The notes: a model not told the origin generated them from the letters alone. Counted from the stretch's first letter, positions 8,389 through 17,326 are shown. The stretch: 45,067 nt of DNA from Gammaproteobacteria bacterium (GCA_022826505.1 JAJDUQ010000008.1:1-45067), one strand, 5' to 3'. Numbers and translations: made by a program.

Positions 8389-11109
8389 CTATCTCGGTTC
8401 GAGCGCGGCTCGGACACCATCGTACACCTTCGCGAGGCGGGATTCGGCCAGCGGTCGATTGTGTTCGTCGGTGACGTAGAACACGTCTTCGGCGCGTTCT
8501 CCAAATGTCGCAATCTTCGCGTGGCGGATGCGGACGCGGGCATCGGCGAGCGCCCACCCGATGTGCGCGAGCAGCCCGGGTCGGTCGGCGGCGATGACCT
8601 CCATGACGGTGTGCTGGTTCGACGCATCGCAGGTGAAGTTGACCTCCACCGGAATCGTGAAGTGCTTGAGTTGGCGCTTCGCGAGTCGTCGCACCCGTCT
8701 CGGGACGTCGGCCGGCTTGCGCAATCCCGATTGCAAGGCGGTCCGAATCTCCTCGTGGAGGGAGTCACCCGCGGACGACGCCGCGATGTCGTCGACGACA
8801 TACGAATCGAGGGTCATACCGTGATTTCCAGTGATGATTCGAGAATCGAGCACGGTAAGACCCAGGCGGTCCAGTATCGAAGCGCTGGCCGCGAAGAGAA
8901 ACTCTCGATCCGGCGCATAGACGAAGACTTCGATGCCTCCGCGTCCGACGCGGACCAGGACCAGCGGGATATCGTCGGCATCGGCGTTGAGAATGTTCGA
9001 GGCGTGCCACTGGATCTCGTCTGCGGAATGCCGCAGGAAGTAGTCGTCGCCGAAGTTGTCCCACAGCGCTTGTGTCGCCCGGTGATCGATTCCTGCGGCG
9101 GCCGCGAGACGGCCAGCTTCGTCACGGGTCTCGCGCACGAGTTCCGCTCGTTCGATCGGATTCTCGAGTCCACGAATCAGTGCGCGCACCGTCGATCGGT
9201 ACAGGTCGTGCAGCAAGGCATCCTTCCAGTCGTTCCACAAGCCGGGGTTGGTGCCGCGGATATCCGCGATGGTGAGGAGATAGAGGTAGTCGAGGTGAAC
9301 GTGATCGCCAACCGTCTGGGCGAACTCGGACACCACGGCGGGGTCGCTGATGTCCCGTCGCTGTGCGGTGATGGACATCAGCAGGTGATGGCGTATCAGC
9401 CACGCAACGAGTCCGGTGTCGTATTGGCCGAATCCGTGCAGCGTGCAGAACTCGCGGACCAGATCGGAACCCAGTTCGGAGTGATCGCCTCTGCGGCCCT
9501 TCGCGATGTCGTGGAACAGTCCCGCGATGTAGAGGAGTTCCGGTTTCGGCAGCCGCGCGAAGATGTTCGCGCAGTGCGGAAACTCATGGTGCCGGGCAGG
9601 GTCGGCGAACATCCTCAGGTTGCGGACCACGAACAGGCTGTGCTCGTCCACGGTGTAGACGTGGAACAGGTCATACTGCATCTGCCCCGCCACCTGATCG
9701 AAGACCGGAAGATAGGCGCCGAGAATTCCGTAACGATGCATCCGGCGCAGCTCGTGGTTGATGCCGCGGGGCTGGCGAAGAATTTCCAGAAAGAGGCTGC
9801 GGGCGCGGATGTCGGCTCGGAATCGGTTGTCGATCCGGTACCGGTTCGCCCGGATGAGTCGAATCGTGGAGGCCCGCACGCCTTCGATGTCGGGATGCTG
9901 CTGCAACAACAGAAACACTTCCAGCAATGCGAACGGAAAACGGCGAAAGACGTCCTTGCGAGTGACCTCCAGATAACCGTTCACAGCCTGGAAACGCCGG
10001 TTGATCGGTTTGACGCGATCCTGGCGGTGACGGTAGAGAATGACTTCTTCGAAGTGCCCGAGCAGCATTTCGTTGAGGCGGGAAACCTCCATCACTTCCC
10101 GGTAGTAGCGCTTCATCAGGCGCTCCACTCCGAGCCGGTCGCCGTCGTCCTCGAAATCCAGCATCTCCGCGAGTTGTCGCTGGTAATCGAACAGGAGTCG
10201 GTTTTCCGCACGACGGGTCAGCACGTGCAACGCGAACCGCACCCGCCACAGGAAGCGCCGGCCCGATTCGAGAGCAGCGAGTTCTTCGGTGGTGAGAATT
10301 CCATGATCGACCAGCTCGGCGAGTGTCTGCGCCCCGAAATGGCGTCTCGCGACCCAGCCGATGGTCTGGATGTCCCGCAGACCGCCGGGTCCCTCCTTGA
10401 CGTTGGGTTCGAGGTTGTGGCCCGTGTCGTCGAACTTGCGATGGCGTCCTCGTTGTTCCGCCATCTTGGCTTCGAAGAACCGCCGGCTCGACCAGATTCG
10501 GTCCGGTCCGGTCCGGTCATGCATCCGCGCAAGCAGATCCGCGGATCCGCACACGAGCCGCCCTTCCATGAGATTGGTGGCCACGGTGACGTCGCGGCGC
10601 GCTTCGTTCATGCATTCGCGAACGGTCCTGACGCTATTGCCCACCGCAAGTCCGATGTCCCACAGGAACGCCAGGAAGTCCCTGATTCGTTCGCTCTCGC
10701 GGCCTCGCATCGTCTGCCGGGCGAGAATGAGAAGGTCGATGTCGGAACTGGGAAGCAGCTCGCCGCGTCCATAGCCGCCGACCGCAACGAGCGCATGGCG
10801 GGGGCCGTGTTCGTCGAGTCCGAAACGGCGCCATGCGAGCCTCAGGACGCTGTCCACGAACCGCGACCGCTGCTCGACCAGCACGTCCACCGGCACGCCC
10901 TGGCGAAAACGCCATTCCAGGTGCGACTGTGCCGCGGCGACGTTCTCGCGTACCCATGCGAGAGACGCGTCCACGTCGTTCGCAACGACAAGCGGATCGG
11001 CCGTATCCCCGCGGCATTCCTCCCGCGCGTCCACCAATCGTTCACTCGACGCGCCGCGCACTTGCGCGCAAGCGTACGGCTGCCGAGCCGGTGGACTGTC
11101 AGTGCGCAC
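8389..11109 (-). CDS. glnD: Bifunctional uridylyltransferase/uridylyl-removing enzyme (PII regulator)
   Basis: Nitrogen sensor that uridylylates PII proteins when glutamine is low and removes UMP when it is high. It has 906 residues (E. coli has 890). The nucleotidyltransferase domain has GGYGRGEL at 111-118 and SDID at 122-125. The HD hydrolase domain carries GLFHDIAKGRRGDHS, and two ACT domains lie at the C-terminus, the second starting near NQHTVMEVIAADRPGLLAHIG. The GTG start at 11109 lies inside the 3' end of smpB (11 bp overlap). That supports translational coupling, although the first 35 residues are variable in the family and a later start is possible. Confidence 0.95.
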   Translation of the reverse strand: MRTDSPPARQPYACAQVRGASSERLVDAREECRGDTADPLVVANDVDASLAWVRENVAAAQSHLEWRFRQGVPVDVLVEQRSRFVDSVLRLAWRRFGLDEHGPRHALVAVGGYGRGELLPSSDIDLLILARQTMRGRESERIRDFLAFLWDIGLAVGNSVRTVRECMNEARRDVTVATNLMEGRLVCGSADLLARMHDRTGPDRIWSSRRFFEAKMAEQRGRHRKFDDTGHNLEPNVKEGPGGLRDIQTIGWVARRHFGAQTLAELVDHGILTTEELAALESGRRFLWRVRFALHVLTRRAENRLLFDYQRQLAEMLDFEDDGDRLGVERLMKRYYREVMEVSRLNEMLLGHFEEVILYRHRQDRVKPINRRFQAVNGYLEVTRKDVFRRFPFALLEVFLLLQQHPDIEGVRASTIRLIRANRYRIDNRFRADIRARSLFLEILRQPRGINHELRRMHRYGILGAYLPVFDQVAGQMQYDLFHVYTVDEHSLFVVRNLRMFADPARHHEFPHCANIFARLPKPELLYIAGLFHDIAKGRRGDHSELGSDLVREFCTLHGFGQYDTGLVAWLIRHHLLMSITAQRRDISDPAVVSEFAQTVGDHVHLDYLYLLTIADIRGTNPGLWNDWKDALLHDLYRSTVRALIRGLENPIERAELVRETRDEAGRLAAAAGIDHRATQALWDNFGDDYFLRHSADEIQWHASNILNADADDIPLVLVRVGRGGIEVFVYAPDREFLFAASASILDRLGLTVLDSRIITGNHGMTLDSYVVDDIAASSAGDSLHEEIRTALQSGLRKPADVPRRVRRLAKRQLKHFTIPVEVNFTCDASNQHTVMEVIAADRPGLLAHIGWALADARVRIRHAKIATFGERAEDVFYVTDEHNRPLAESRLAKVYDGVRAALEPR

Positions 11110-11569
11110 GCAACAACCTTGCGCGCTCGCGTTCCCAGTCGCGATTCTTGTCCGAGGCGCGCTTGTCGTGCTGCTTCTTGCCTCGTGCGGTTGCGAGCAG
11201 AACCTTCGCGCGGCCTCGCGTCCAGTGCATGTCGAGCGCGATGACGGTGTAGCCGCGCCGCTCGACGGCGCCTGTGAGCCGGGAAATCTCGCCGCGCTTC
11301 AGCAGCAGTTTCCGGTCGCGCAACGGCTTCGCGGTGACATGGGTGGACACGGTGTTGAGCGGAGTGATGTGAGCCCCGAGTAGCCAGATTTCGCCGGCTC
11401 GTATCGTCGCATAGCTGTCGCGGAGCTGAAGGCGTCCGTCCCGCAGACTCTTCACTTCCCATCCTTCCAGTGCAATTCCCGCCTCGAACGTGTCCTCGAT
11501 CGCATAGTCGTGCCGCGCCTTGCGGTTCCGGGCGATCACGTTCGAAGGCACACTCTTCTTTCTGGCCAT
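11099..11569 (-). CDS. smpB: SsrA-binding protein (trans-translation factor)
   Basis: Binds tmRNA and brings it to stalled ribosomes. The 156 residues start MARKKSVPSNVIARNRKARHD. They contain the OB-fold signature GIALEGWEVKSLRDGR and the basic tail (KKQHDKRASDKNRDWERER) that enters the empty mRNA channel. An upstream in-frame extension to 11899 is non-coding in appearance. It is transcribed towards glnD and overlaps it by 11 bp. The tmRNA gene, often next to smpB, is not seen here. Confidence 0.96.
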   Translation of the reverse strand: MARKKSVPSNVIARNRKARHDYAIEDTFEAGIALEGWEVKSLRDGRLQLRDSYATIRAGEIWLLGAHITPLNTVSTHVTAKPLRDRKLLLKRGEISRLTGAVERRGYTVIALDMHWTRGRAKVLLATARGKKQHDKRASDKNRDWERERARLLRAH

Positions 11570-11898
11570 GGGCGGGAACAGGCGGGGAGGGTGGCGTATG
11601 GTAACTCCGGCCGCAGCATTGTCGTGCGTCGGAACAATGCACTGCAATGGAGATCGGGAAACGACGACCGCACCCGTGAGAGGCCGACGCCCTGTGCTAC
11701 GCTGTTGCGCAAGGGCAGCCCGTCGGAACGCACCGTACGCGGGATTCTCCTGCGGTTTCCTTGTTCCAGTCACCACCCGCCGAGCGTGACAGTGGAAATG
11801 GCACGCAGTGGGCCGTGGGTGTGATGAACGCATTGCAGCGCGCCGGCATGCCGCATTTGTGCTGCCGGGATGGACACGATTCGAGTCCTGCATCGACA
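11570..11898. other. Divergent intergenic region between smpB and ratA
   Basis: 329 bp without a gene. Open frames on both strands read as shadow ORFs, rich in Arg, Ser and Thr with no family resemblance. The region must hold promoters for smpB (leftward) and ratA (rightward), but no convincing -35/-10 pair was found by eye. No tmRNA-like ends, tRNA or hairpin with a T-run is visible. Confidence 0.5.
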
Positions 11899-12336
11899 AT
11901 GCCGCGGATATCCCGTTCTTGCGACGTCCCGTTCTCGGCGCGGGACATGTTCACTCTCGTCGCCGACATCGAGCGTTATCCGCGTTTTCTTCCCTGGTGC
12001 CACTCCGCGACGGTACACGCGCGGACCTCGACGGAAGTCACCGCGAGCCTCGTGGTTGCCCGCGGACCATTCCGGAAGTCGTTCACGACCCGCAACCGGA
12101 TGACGGACCCGGAACGAATCGACATCGAGCTGGTCGATGGTCCGTTCTCCCGTCTCGACGGTCGCTGGTCGTTCGATGCGGTGGCGGAACGAAGCTGCAA
12201 GGTAGGATTCGAATTGCGGTTCGAGATATCGAATCGGATTCTTGCGCGCGGGCTGGCACCGCTGTTCGAGGAGATCGCGAAAACCATGGTGGGTGCATTC
12301 CGGCAGCGTGCCCATCAGGTCTACCGCTTGCGGTGA
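11899..12336 (+). CDS. ratA: RatA-family START/coenzyme Q-binding-like protein
   Basis: 145 residues, typical of the polyketide-cyclase/START-like fold. It begins MPRISRSCDVPFSARDMF. The family hallmark DIERYPRFLPWC is near residue 25, and GPFSRLDGRWSF and the C-terminal FRQRAHQVY follow. E. coli RatA was described as blocking 70S subunit association, while the eukaryotic homologue COQ10 binds ubiquinone. A role in respiratory-chain quinone handling is therefore at least as likely as toxicity. It is followed 7 bp later by rnfH, the usual partner in gammaproteobacteria. It is upstream of, and convergent with, bamE beyond rnfH. Confidence 0.92.
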   Translation: MPRISRSCDVPFSARDMFTLVADIERYPRFLPWCHSATVHARTSTEVTASLVVARGPFRKSFTTRNRMTDPERIDIELVDGPFSRLDGRWSFDAVAERSCKVGFELRFEISNRILARGLAPLFEEIAKTMVGAFRQRAHQVYRLR

Positions 12337-12343
12337 CGGGAGG

Positions 12344-12661
12344 ATGCGAGTCGAGCTGGCATACGCGGATCGGTCCCGAGAGATTCTGGTTGCCTTCGAC
12401 ATGCGTCCCGGCAGTACCGTGGAGGACTGCATCGAGTGCTCGGGACTGTTTCGGCTGGAACCGAAACTGCGTGGTTTCCGACTGGGATATTCGGTGTTCG
12501 GCCGCCGAGTGGAACCGACGGATTCGGTGTCGGACGGTGACCGAATCGAGGTGCTGCGCCCCCTGGAAATCGACCCCAGGGAGGCACGGCGCCTGCGCGC
12601 GCGCCGCGCGGCCCGCTCCCGGCCAGGCAGCGCTCGGGAGCGTCGGGATGTCAGGCGGTAA
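12344..12661 (+). CDS. rnfH: RnfH-family ubiquitin-like protein
   Basis: 105 residues of the RnfH/UPF0125 family, a small beta-grasp protein of unknown biochemical function that usually accompanies ratA. Visible family features are VELAYADRSREILV at the start and GYSVFGRRVEPTDSVSDGDR in the middle. RVEVLRPL-like text (RIEVLRPLEIDP) follows, then a very Arg-rich tail. The ATG is preceded by GGGAGG a few bases upstream. Its stop lies 13 bp from the convergent bamE stop. It was once proposed as an antitoxin to RatA, but that pairing is not well supported. Confidence 0.9.
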   Translation: MRVELAYADRSREILVAFDMRPGSTVEDCIECSGLFRLEPKLRGFRLGYSVFGRRVEPTDSVSDGDRIEVLRPLEIDPREARRLRARRAARSRPGSARERRDVRR

Positions 12662-12674
12662 TCACCGACATTGC

Positions 12675-13241
12675 CTACTCCGTCCCGCTATCGGTCCCGG
12701 AATCGTCGCCACTCGTCAGGAAGTCCGGGGTGAGTCTGTCCAGGAACCCTTCAGGGGGTGAGTGTTTGGGGACCTTGACTCGAGTCTGGGCCCGTTCCGT
12801 CGCCAGATCGGGTACCGCGTCGGGGTCGAGCCTGTCGTCGATGCGTGCGAGCCGATCATCGACGAAGTACACCGACACCCGCTGTCTCAGTTCGTCACCG
12901 GACCCGCGGCGCAGACTGTACAAGTACACCCATCGATTCTGGTTGAACGGATCGACGAGGAGCGGAGTCCCCAGGATGAATCGCACCTTTCGTGGCTCCA
13001 TCCCGATTTCGAGCTGGTCCAGCATCTCCCGATCAACGATGTTTCCCTGCTGGACGTCAATACGGTAGACACCCGGAATTCCCGGGAACTCGAGCACTGC
13101 GGGGGTGTCGGGCAATCGGGGAGACTGTGGCCACCCCGGCAATTCGCAACCGGTGTTGAGACCGGCCGCGGCCAGCACCAGCGTGGAGAGCGCCCATGAG
13201 ACGCGCCTTGTCCGCGTGACCGCAAATTGATCATGGTCCAT
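12675..13241 (-). CDS. bamE: Outer-membrane protein assembly factor BamE
   Basis: Lipoprotein subunit of the BAM complex that inserts beta-barrel proteins in the outer membrane. The 188 residues contain the BamE core YRIDVQQGNIVD, MLDQLEIGM, VRFILGTPLLVDPF and RWVYLYSL, followed by a longer acidic tail than in E. coli (113 residues). The start MDHDQF gives a short basic segment and a hydrophobic core ending at Cys32. The lipobox is unusual: the residues before Cys32 are Leu-Asn-Thr-Gly rather than Leu-Ala-Gly. The gene begins inside the end of recN (11 bp overlap). fur, a frequent neighbour of bamE in other gammaproteobacteria, is absent here. Confidence 0.9.
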   Translation of the reverse strand: MDHDQFAVTRTRRVSWALSTLVLAAAGLNTGCELPGWPQSPRLPDTPAVLEFPGIPGVYRIDVQQGNIVDREMLDQLEIGMEPRKVRFILGTPLLVDPFNQNRWVYLYSLRRGSGDELRQRVSVYFVDDRLARIDDRLDPDAVPDLATERAQTRVKVPKHSPPEGFLDRLTPDFLTSGDDSGTDSGTE

Positions 13242-14904
13242 GGAGCATCTCCCTCGCATGATCGACCGTTTTCGAGGTGATCCTTTCGCCACCGAGCATC
13301 CGGGCAATCTCCTCGATTCGGTGCTGCCCATGTACCGTTGCCATGCTGACGCCGGGCGTCCCGTCGCGTCCGAGGGACTTCCGGACGACCGCCTGATGGT
13401 GAGCCCGGGAAGCGACCTGGGCCAGATGGGTCACACATAGTATCTGATGCGATTCTCCCAGCGTGCGCAATTGTCGGCCGACGATTTCCGCCACTCGGCC
13501 ACCGATGCCGACGTCGGCTTCATCGAAGACGAGAGTGGGCGCCGCCGTTCCGCGTACGCTCGATACCTGTATCGCCAGGGAGATGCGCGACAGTTCGCCT
13601 CCGGATGCGACCTTCGAAAGCGGGCGTGGTTGCTGGCCGGGGCCCGCACTCACGATGAATTCCACACGGTCCGTGCCGTTGCGCGAGGGGGGGTGTGCAT
13701 CGAGCGCCCGGATGTCGACTGCGAACGTGCCCCCGGGCATTCCCAGCTCCAGCATGTTCTGCGTCACCTTTTGCGCGAGCTGATTCGCGCTCATGCGGCG
13801 CAGGTTGGTGAGCCTCGCACACAGCTCGCGATGCTCCGTCGCCACGCTTGCAGCCAGGCGTTCGAGCTCCTCTGTCCGCTGCTCTCCCGACGCGAGCGAG
13901 GAGACCCGCTCGCGCAATCGGTCGGTCTGAGCCGGCAGCTCCCCGGGCGATACGCGGTGCTTGCGGGCGAGGTCGTGAATGAGTCCGAGGCGGCGTTCCA
14001 CTTCGCCAAGCCGGGCGGGGTCGAGGTCCAGAGATTCGGTCATCGTTCGCAGGGCGGTACTCGCCTCCGTCGCGTTGATCGCCGTCGCATCGACGAGGTC
14101 GAGGACTTCTCGGGCGCGTGAATCGTGGCGCGCCACCAATTCCAGGCTGCGTCTCGCGTCCGCGCAAGCGGTCGCGACCGAGTGTTCGTGATCGCCGTCG
14201 AGCCGATCGAGTGCGCGGCGACACCCGTCGAGTATCGACTCGGCGTTTGCGAGCCGACGCTGATCGTTGGCGAGTTGATTCGGTTCATCGGCGCCGAGCC
14301 TCAACCCTTCGAGCTCGTCGAGCTGGAACCGCAGAAAATCGAGTCGGGACGTCCGATCCTCGTCCTCGGGGGCAATCTCGGCAATCTCGCGCCTCAAATC
14401 GTGCCAGCGCCCCGCCGTCTCGGCCACTTGCGCGAGTAGTGCGTGATGCCCCCCGAAATCGTCGACGATGATTCTCTGTCGGTCACGGTCGAGCAACAGG
14501 TGATGCACGTGTTGCCCGTGAATGTCGACAAGGTGCTCCCCCAGATCGCGCAACTGGTGCACCGTTACCGGACGATGATTGACATATGCGCGCGAACGGC
14601 TCCCCGGGCCGACCACCCGTCGCACGATGCATTCGCCCGGGTCCTCCTCGAGATCCCGATGGGCGAGCCAGGCGCGGGCCGATTCGTTCGAAGTCGTCTC
14701 GAACACACCGCACACCTCGGCTCGCTCGGCACCGGCGCGAATCATCTCGGAGCCGGCGCGCGCACCGAGGAGCAGCGCCAGCGCGTCGACGACTATCGAT
14801 TTGCCCGCACCGGTCTCACCGGTGAGGGCGGTCATCCCGGGCAAACAGTCGAATTCCAGGCCGTCGATGACCGCAAGGGACCGAATCGTGAGATGCGAAA
14901 GCAT
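13231..14904 (-). CDS. recN: DNA repair protein RecN
   Basis: SMC-like ATPase that acts at double-strand breaks in recombinational repair. It has 557 residues (E. coli 553). The N-terminal ATPase half has Walker A GETGAGKS at 29-36 and the family sequence VDIHGQHVHHLLL. A coiled-coil centre follows. The C-terminal half has the ABC signature KVASGGELSRISLAIQ and Walker B TLVFDEADVGIGG. It is transcribed after nadK (15 bp gap) and overlaps bamE by 11 bp, suggesting a nadK-recN-bamE operon. No obvious LexA box was seen in the 15 bp ahead of it. Confidence 0.96.
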   Translation of the reverse strand: MLSHLTIRSLAVIDGLEFDCLPGMTALTGETGAGKSIVVDALALLLGARAGSEMIRAGAERAEVCGVFETTSNESARAWLAHRDLEEDPGECIVRRVVGPGSRSRAYVNHRPVTVHQLRDLGEHLVDIHGQHVHHLLLDRDRQRIIVDDFGGHHALLAQVAETAGRWHDLRREIAEIAPEDEDRTSRLDFLRFQLDELEGLRLGADEPNQLANDQRRLANAESILDGCRRALDRLDGDHEHSVATACADARRSLELVARHDSRAREVLDLVDATAINATEASTALRTMTESLDLDPARLGEVERRLGLIHDLARKHRVSPGELPAQTDRLRERVSSLASGEQRTEELERLAASVATEHRELCARLTNLRRMSANQLAQKVTQNMLELGMPGGTFAVDIRALDAHPPSRNGTDRVEFIVSAGPGQQPRPLSKVASGGELSRISLAIQVSSVRGTAAPTLVFDEADVGIGGRVAEIVGRQLRTLGESHQILCVTHLAQVASRAHHQAVVRKSLGRDGTPGVSMATVHGQHRIEEIARMLGGERITSKTVDHAREMLHGP

Positions 14905-14919
14905 GCGGGACGACGTCGA

Positions 14920-15825
14920 CTAGAATCCCTTTCCCCAATGCAGCTTGGCTCTCAGCGTCGCGTAATACTCGTGGCCGGCAGGATGGATGAGACGCAGGTC
15001 GGGGCGGCGCTTTCGGATCGAGATCCGATCGCCCGCCGCAAGCTCCATCGTCGTCTGTCCATCGCAGGAGAGTTGCACACCGCATTCTGCATTGTCTCCG
15101 AGCACGACTTCGACCACGCTTTCCCCACCGACCACGACAGGGCGGCTCGACAGCGTGTGTGGACAGATGGGAACCAGCACGATGGCATCGAGCGAAGGGT
15201 GGACGATGGGCCCACCTCCGGACAGCGCGTACGCGGTCGATCCGGTCGGTGTCGCCACGATCAGGCCGTCCGACCTCTGACTGTTCACGAGGTGACCATC
15301 GATGTGAGTCTCGAACTCCACGAGCCGTGCCATGCTGCTCTTGTGGGTGACCGCTTCGTTGAGCGCCGGGGCGGAGAAAATCCGCCTGCCGCTGCGTTCG
15401 ACCGTCACGTCGAGAAGGAAACGCCGCTCTTCGACAAACTCACCGTCGAGAACCTCGTTCAGTCGATCGGACATTTCGTCCGGCATCACGTCGGCCAGAA
15501 ATCCGAGACGACCCAGGTTCACACCCAGCAGCGGTACGTCGTGACCGACAAGTGATCGAGCCGCGCTCAGGAAAGTCCCGTCACCTGCGACCACTACGAT
15601 GAGGTCGCACCGCCGTCCGAGCATGTCGCGTGCAACCACGGCGAGGTCATTATCGGAGTATGCCTCGCGGCTCAGGTGGTCGAGCACCACCTCGAGACCG
15701 CGGTCGCGCAGCATGGCGACCAGCCGGCTCAAAGTCTCGCCCACTCGCGGATCGCCGAGCTTGGCGATGAGCCCGACGGTCTGAAATACAGGGCGATTCA
15801 GAGTCTGTGCGTGCTCAGTGACCAC
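14920..15825 (-). CDS. nadK: NAD kinase
   Basis: Phosphorylates NAD to NADP; cytosolic. From a GTG at 15825 the product has 301 residues, the normal family size. The ATP-site motif VVVAGDGTFLSAAR has GDGT at 81-84. The substrate loop region DGLIVATPTGSTAYALSGGGPIVHP is also present. The open frame continues to 16278, but no ATG, GTG or TTG gives a plausible protein start between the GTG and the Arg/Pro-rich upstream text, so 15825 was chosen. It heads the nadK-recN-bamE set, divergent from hrcA. Confidence 0.94.
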   Translation of the reverse strand: MVTEHAQTLNRPVFQTVGLIAKLGDPRVGETLSRLVAMLRDRGLEVVLDHLSREAYSDNDLAVVARDMLGRRCDLIVVVAGDGTFLSAARSLVGHDVPLLGVNLGRLGFLADVMPDEMSDRLNEVLDGEFVEERRFLLDVTVERSGRRIFSAPALNEAVTHKSSMARLVEFETHIDGHLVNSQRSDGLIVATPTGSTAYALSGGGPIVHPSLDAIVLVPICPHTLSSRPVVVGGESVVEVVLGDNAECGVQLSCDGQTTMELAAGDRISIRKRRPDLRLIHPAGHEYYATLRAKLHWGKGF

Positions 15826-15898
15826 ACTGAGGTCGATGTCGTCCGAGACCGCAGGGACAGTACCATGAGCGCTTTGGCAGGTGCGAGCAGATACCCTT

Positions 15899-15927
15899 TT
15901 GCACTGCCGCGGAACGGGTGCTAGCCT
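15899..15927 (+). promoter_or_regulatory. Candidate sigma-70 promoter for hrcA
   Basis: -35 TTGCAC at 15899-15904, a spacer of exactly 17 bp, and -10 TAGCCT at 15922-15927. The site is about 190 bp upstream of the chosen hrcA start, on the correct strand, in the 293-bp nadK/hrcA divergent region. Confidence 0.45.
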
Positions 15928-16118
15928 GATTCCCGATGGGCATCGCGATGCGAGGATGCGTAGATGGTGCCGTGTTCCCCGAGGCTTGTTCGGTCCAGGA
16001 CCGTGATCCGAGGAACCCCGCCGGATTCGCGCCCGCGAAGCCGTGCCGACGGCCGGGACCGCGCCGGTCATCTCACGTCCCCCGTGTTTCCGCCATTTCG
16101 GTCCCGAGCGGTCGAGAA

Positions 16119-17219
16119 ATGGTGAATCGTTCCTCCAGCGCCCGGTCGTCCGTACTCCGCGAAAAGGACGCCGCGGCATCGGACGCAGTGTTGACCGAAC
16201 GCGCACAGCACCTCTTCCGAGTGCTTGTGCAGCGATACATCGGCAGCGGTCATCCGGTTGGGTCCCGCACATTGTCACGAAGCTCCGGGCTGGACCTGAG
16301 CCCGGCCACGGTGCGCAACGTCATGGCCGACCTCGAGGACCTCGGTCTGATCCGGTCACCGCATGTCTCGGCCGGTCGCGTCCCCACCGTGCAGGGTTAC
16401 CGTTTCTTCGTGGACAGTCTGCTCCAGGTCGCGCCTATCCGAGTCGAGGAACTGGAGCACCTGCGCACGCAGCTCGAAGTCAAGGGTGAACGCGAATCCC
16501 TGATGGACGCCGCGACCTCGCTGATTTCCGATGTGACCCACATGGCGGGCATCGTGACGCTCCCGAAACAGGAACGCCTGATCCTGCGCCACGTCGAGTT
16601 TCTGGCACTCTCGCCCGAACGGGTGCTGGTCATCCTCGTCGTCAACGGAGCCGATGTTCAGAATCGGGTCATCCACCTTGCCCGTCCATACTCCCAGGCG
16701 CTGCTGCAACAGGTCGGCAACTATCTGAACGAGGTCTGCGCGGGCAAGGATCTGCGGGAAGTGCGCAAGTCCCTGCTGGCCGAGCTGAAGGAGCACCGAA
16801 CGAATCTCAACGAGTTGATGCGCACCGCCATCGAGATGGCGGACAAGGCGTTCGTGAAGGAGACTGGCGGAGAAGAGGCCTTGCTCGTGTCGGGACAGAC
16901 GAATTTGATGGAGTATGGAGAGCTCGCCGACATGGAGAAGCTTCGACACCTGTTCGAGGCATTCCGCGAGAAGACGGAGCTGCTTCACATCCTGGACCAG
17001 TGCCTGCGCGCGGATGGCCTTCAGATTTTCATCGGCGAGGAATCGGGCTTCGAAGTGCTTGACGGCTGCAGCGTCATCGCCGCCCCGTACGAGCGGGAAG
17101 GCGAGGTGCTGGGCGTACTCGGGGTGATCGGTCCGACCCGCATGGCCTACGACCGAGTGATTCCCATCGTCGACGTGACGGCACGCCTGCTTGGCGCTGC
17201 CTTGAATCAGCATCACTGA
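16119..17219 (+). CDS. hrcA: Heat-inducible transcription repressor HrcA
   Basis: Represses chaperone genes by binding CIRCE operators; its activity depends on GroEL. From the ATG at 16119 the product has 366 residues. The N-terminal winged helix contains LDLSPATVRNVMADLEDLG and SAGRVPT. A GAF-like region and the C-terminal VLGVLGVIGPTRMAYDRVIP, the family hallmark, follow. The frame is open back to 15936, but that part (Pro/Arg-rich) does not look like protein. HrcA is present alongside sigma-32-type promoters, so two heat-shock circuits may act on the same genes. The end of the gene carries the candidate grpE promoter. Confidence 0.94.
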   Translation: MVNRSSSARSSVLREKDAAASDAVLTERAQHLFRVLVQRYIGSGHPVGSRTLSRSSGLDLSPATVRNVMADLEDLGLIRSPHVSAGRVPTVQGYRFFVDSLLQVAPIRVEELEHLRTQLEVKGERESLMDAATSLISDVTHMAGIVTLPKQERLILRHVEFLALSPERVLVILVVNGADVQNRVIHLARPYSQALLQQVGNYLNEVCAGKDLREVRKSLLAELKEHRTNLNELMRTAIEMADKAFVKETGGEEALLVSGQTNLMEYGELADMEKLRHLFEAFREKTELLHILDQCLRADGLQIFIGEESGFEVLDGCSVIAAPYEREGEVLGVLGVIGPTRMAYDRVIPIVDVTARLLGAALNQHH

Positions 17220-17229
17220 TTCCCAATAT
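17201..17229 (+). promoter_or_regulatory. Candidate sigma-32 (RpoH) promoter for grpE
   Basis: CTTGAAT at 17201-17207, a 14-bp gap, then CCCAATAT at 17222-17229. The known RpoH consensus is CTTGAAA, 13-17 bp, CCCCATnT; six of seven informative -10 positions match. It overlaps the last codons of hrcA and lies about 100 bp before the grpE start. The same -10 octamer recurs before dnaK. Confidence 0.65.
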
Positions 17230-17240
17230 TTCCGTTCGCC

Positions 17241-17270
17241 GCACTGCGTACCGGTGAATCCGGTGAGTGC
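17241..17270 (+). promoter_or_regulatory. CIRCE-like inverted repeat / hairpin before grpE
   Basis: Outer arms GCACT (17241-17245) and AGTGC (17266-17270) enclose inner arms ACCGG (17250-17254) and CCGGT (17260-17264) around a 5-nt loop. CIRCE is TTAGCACTC-N9-GAGTGCTAA. The arm cores match but are 20 bp apart instead of 11. The position, just after the presumed sigma-32 start point, is where CIRCE operators normally lie. It could also simply be an mRNA hairpin. Confidence 0.35.
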
Positions 17271-17326
17271 CGGCTCGCGGCGATGGCACGGCGGTGCCTG
17301 GGGGCAGCAAGGAACGGGAGACCGGG

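Noticed and set aside
8233-11244. Very long open frame (about 1000 codons) antisense to glnD
   Set aside because: Its product has no family features and mirrors glnD codons; long antisense frames are common in GC-rich DNA. The same holds for the long frames opposite carB, dnaK and nrdJa.
11570-11898. tmRNA (ssrA) gene next to smpB
   Set aside because: No tRNA-Ala-like ends or tag-peptide reading frame could be found in the gap on either strand.
11899-12661. RatA/RnfH as a toxin-antitoxin module
   Set aside because: Both are conserved housekeeping families; the START-like fold and COQ10 relationship make a quinone-related role more likely than a TA system.
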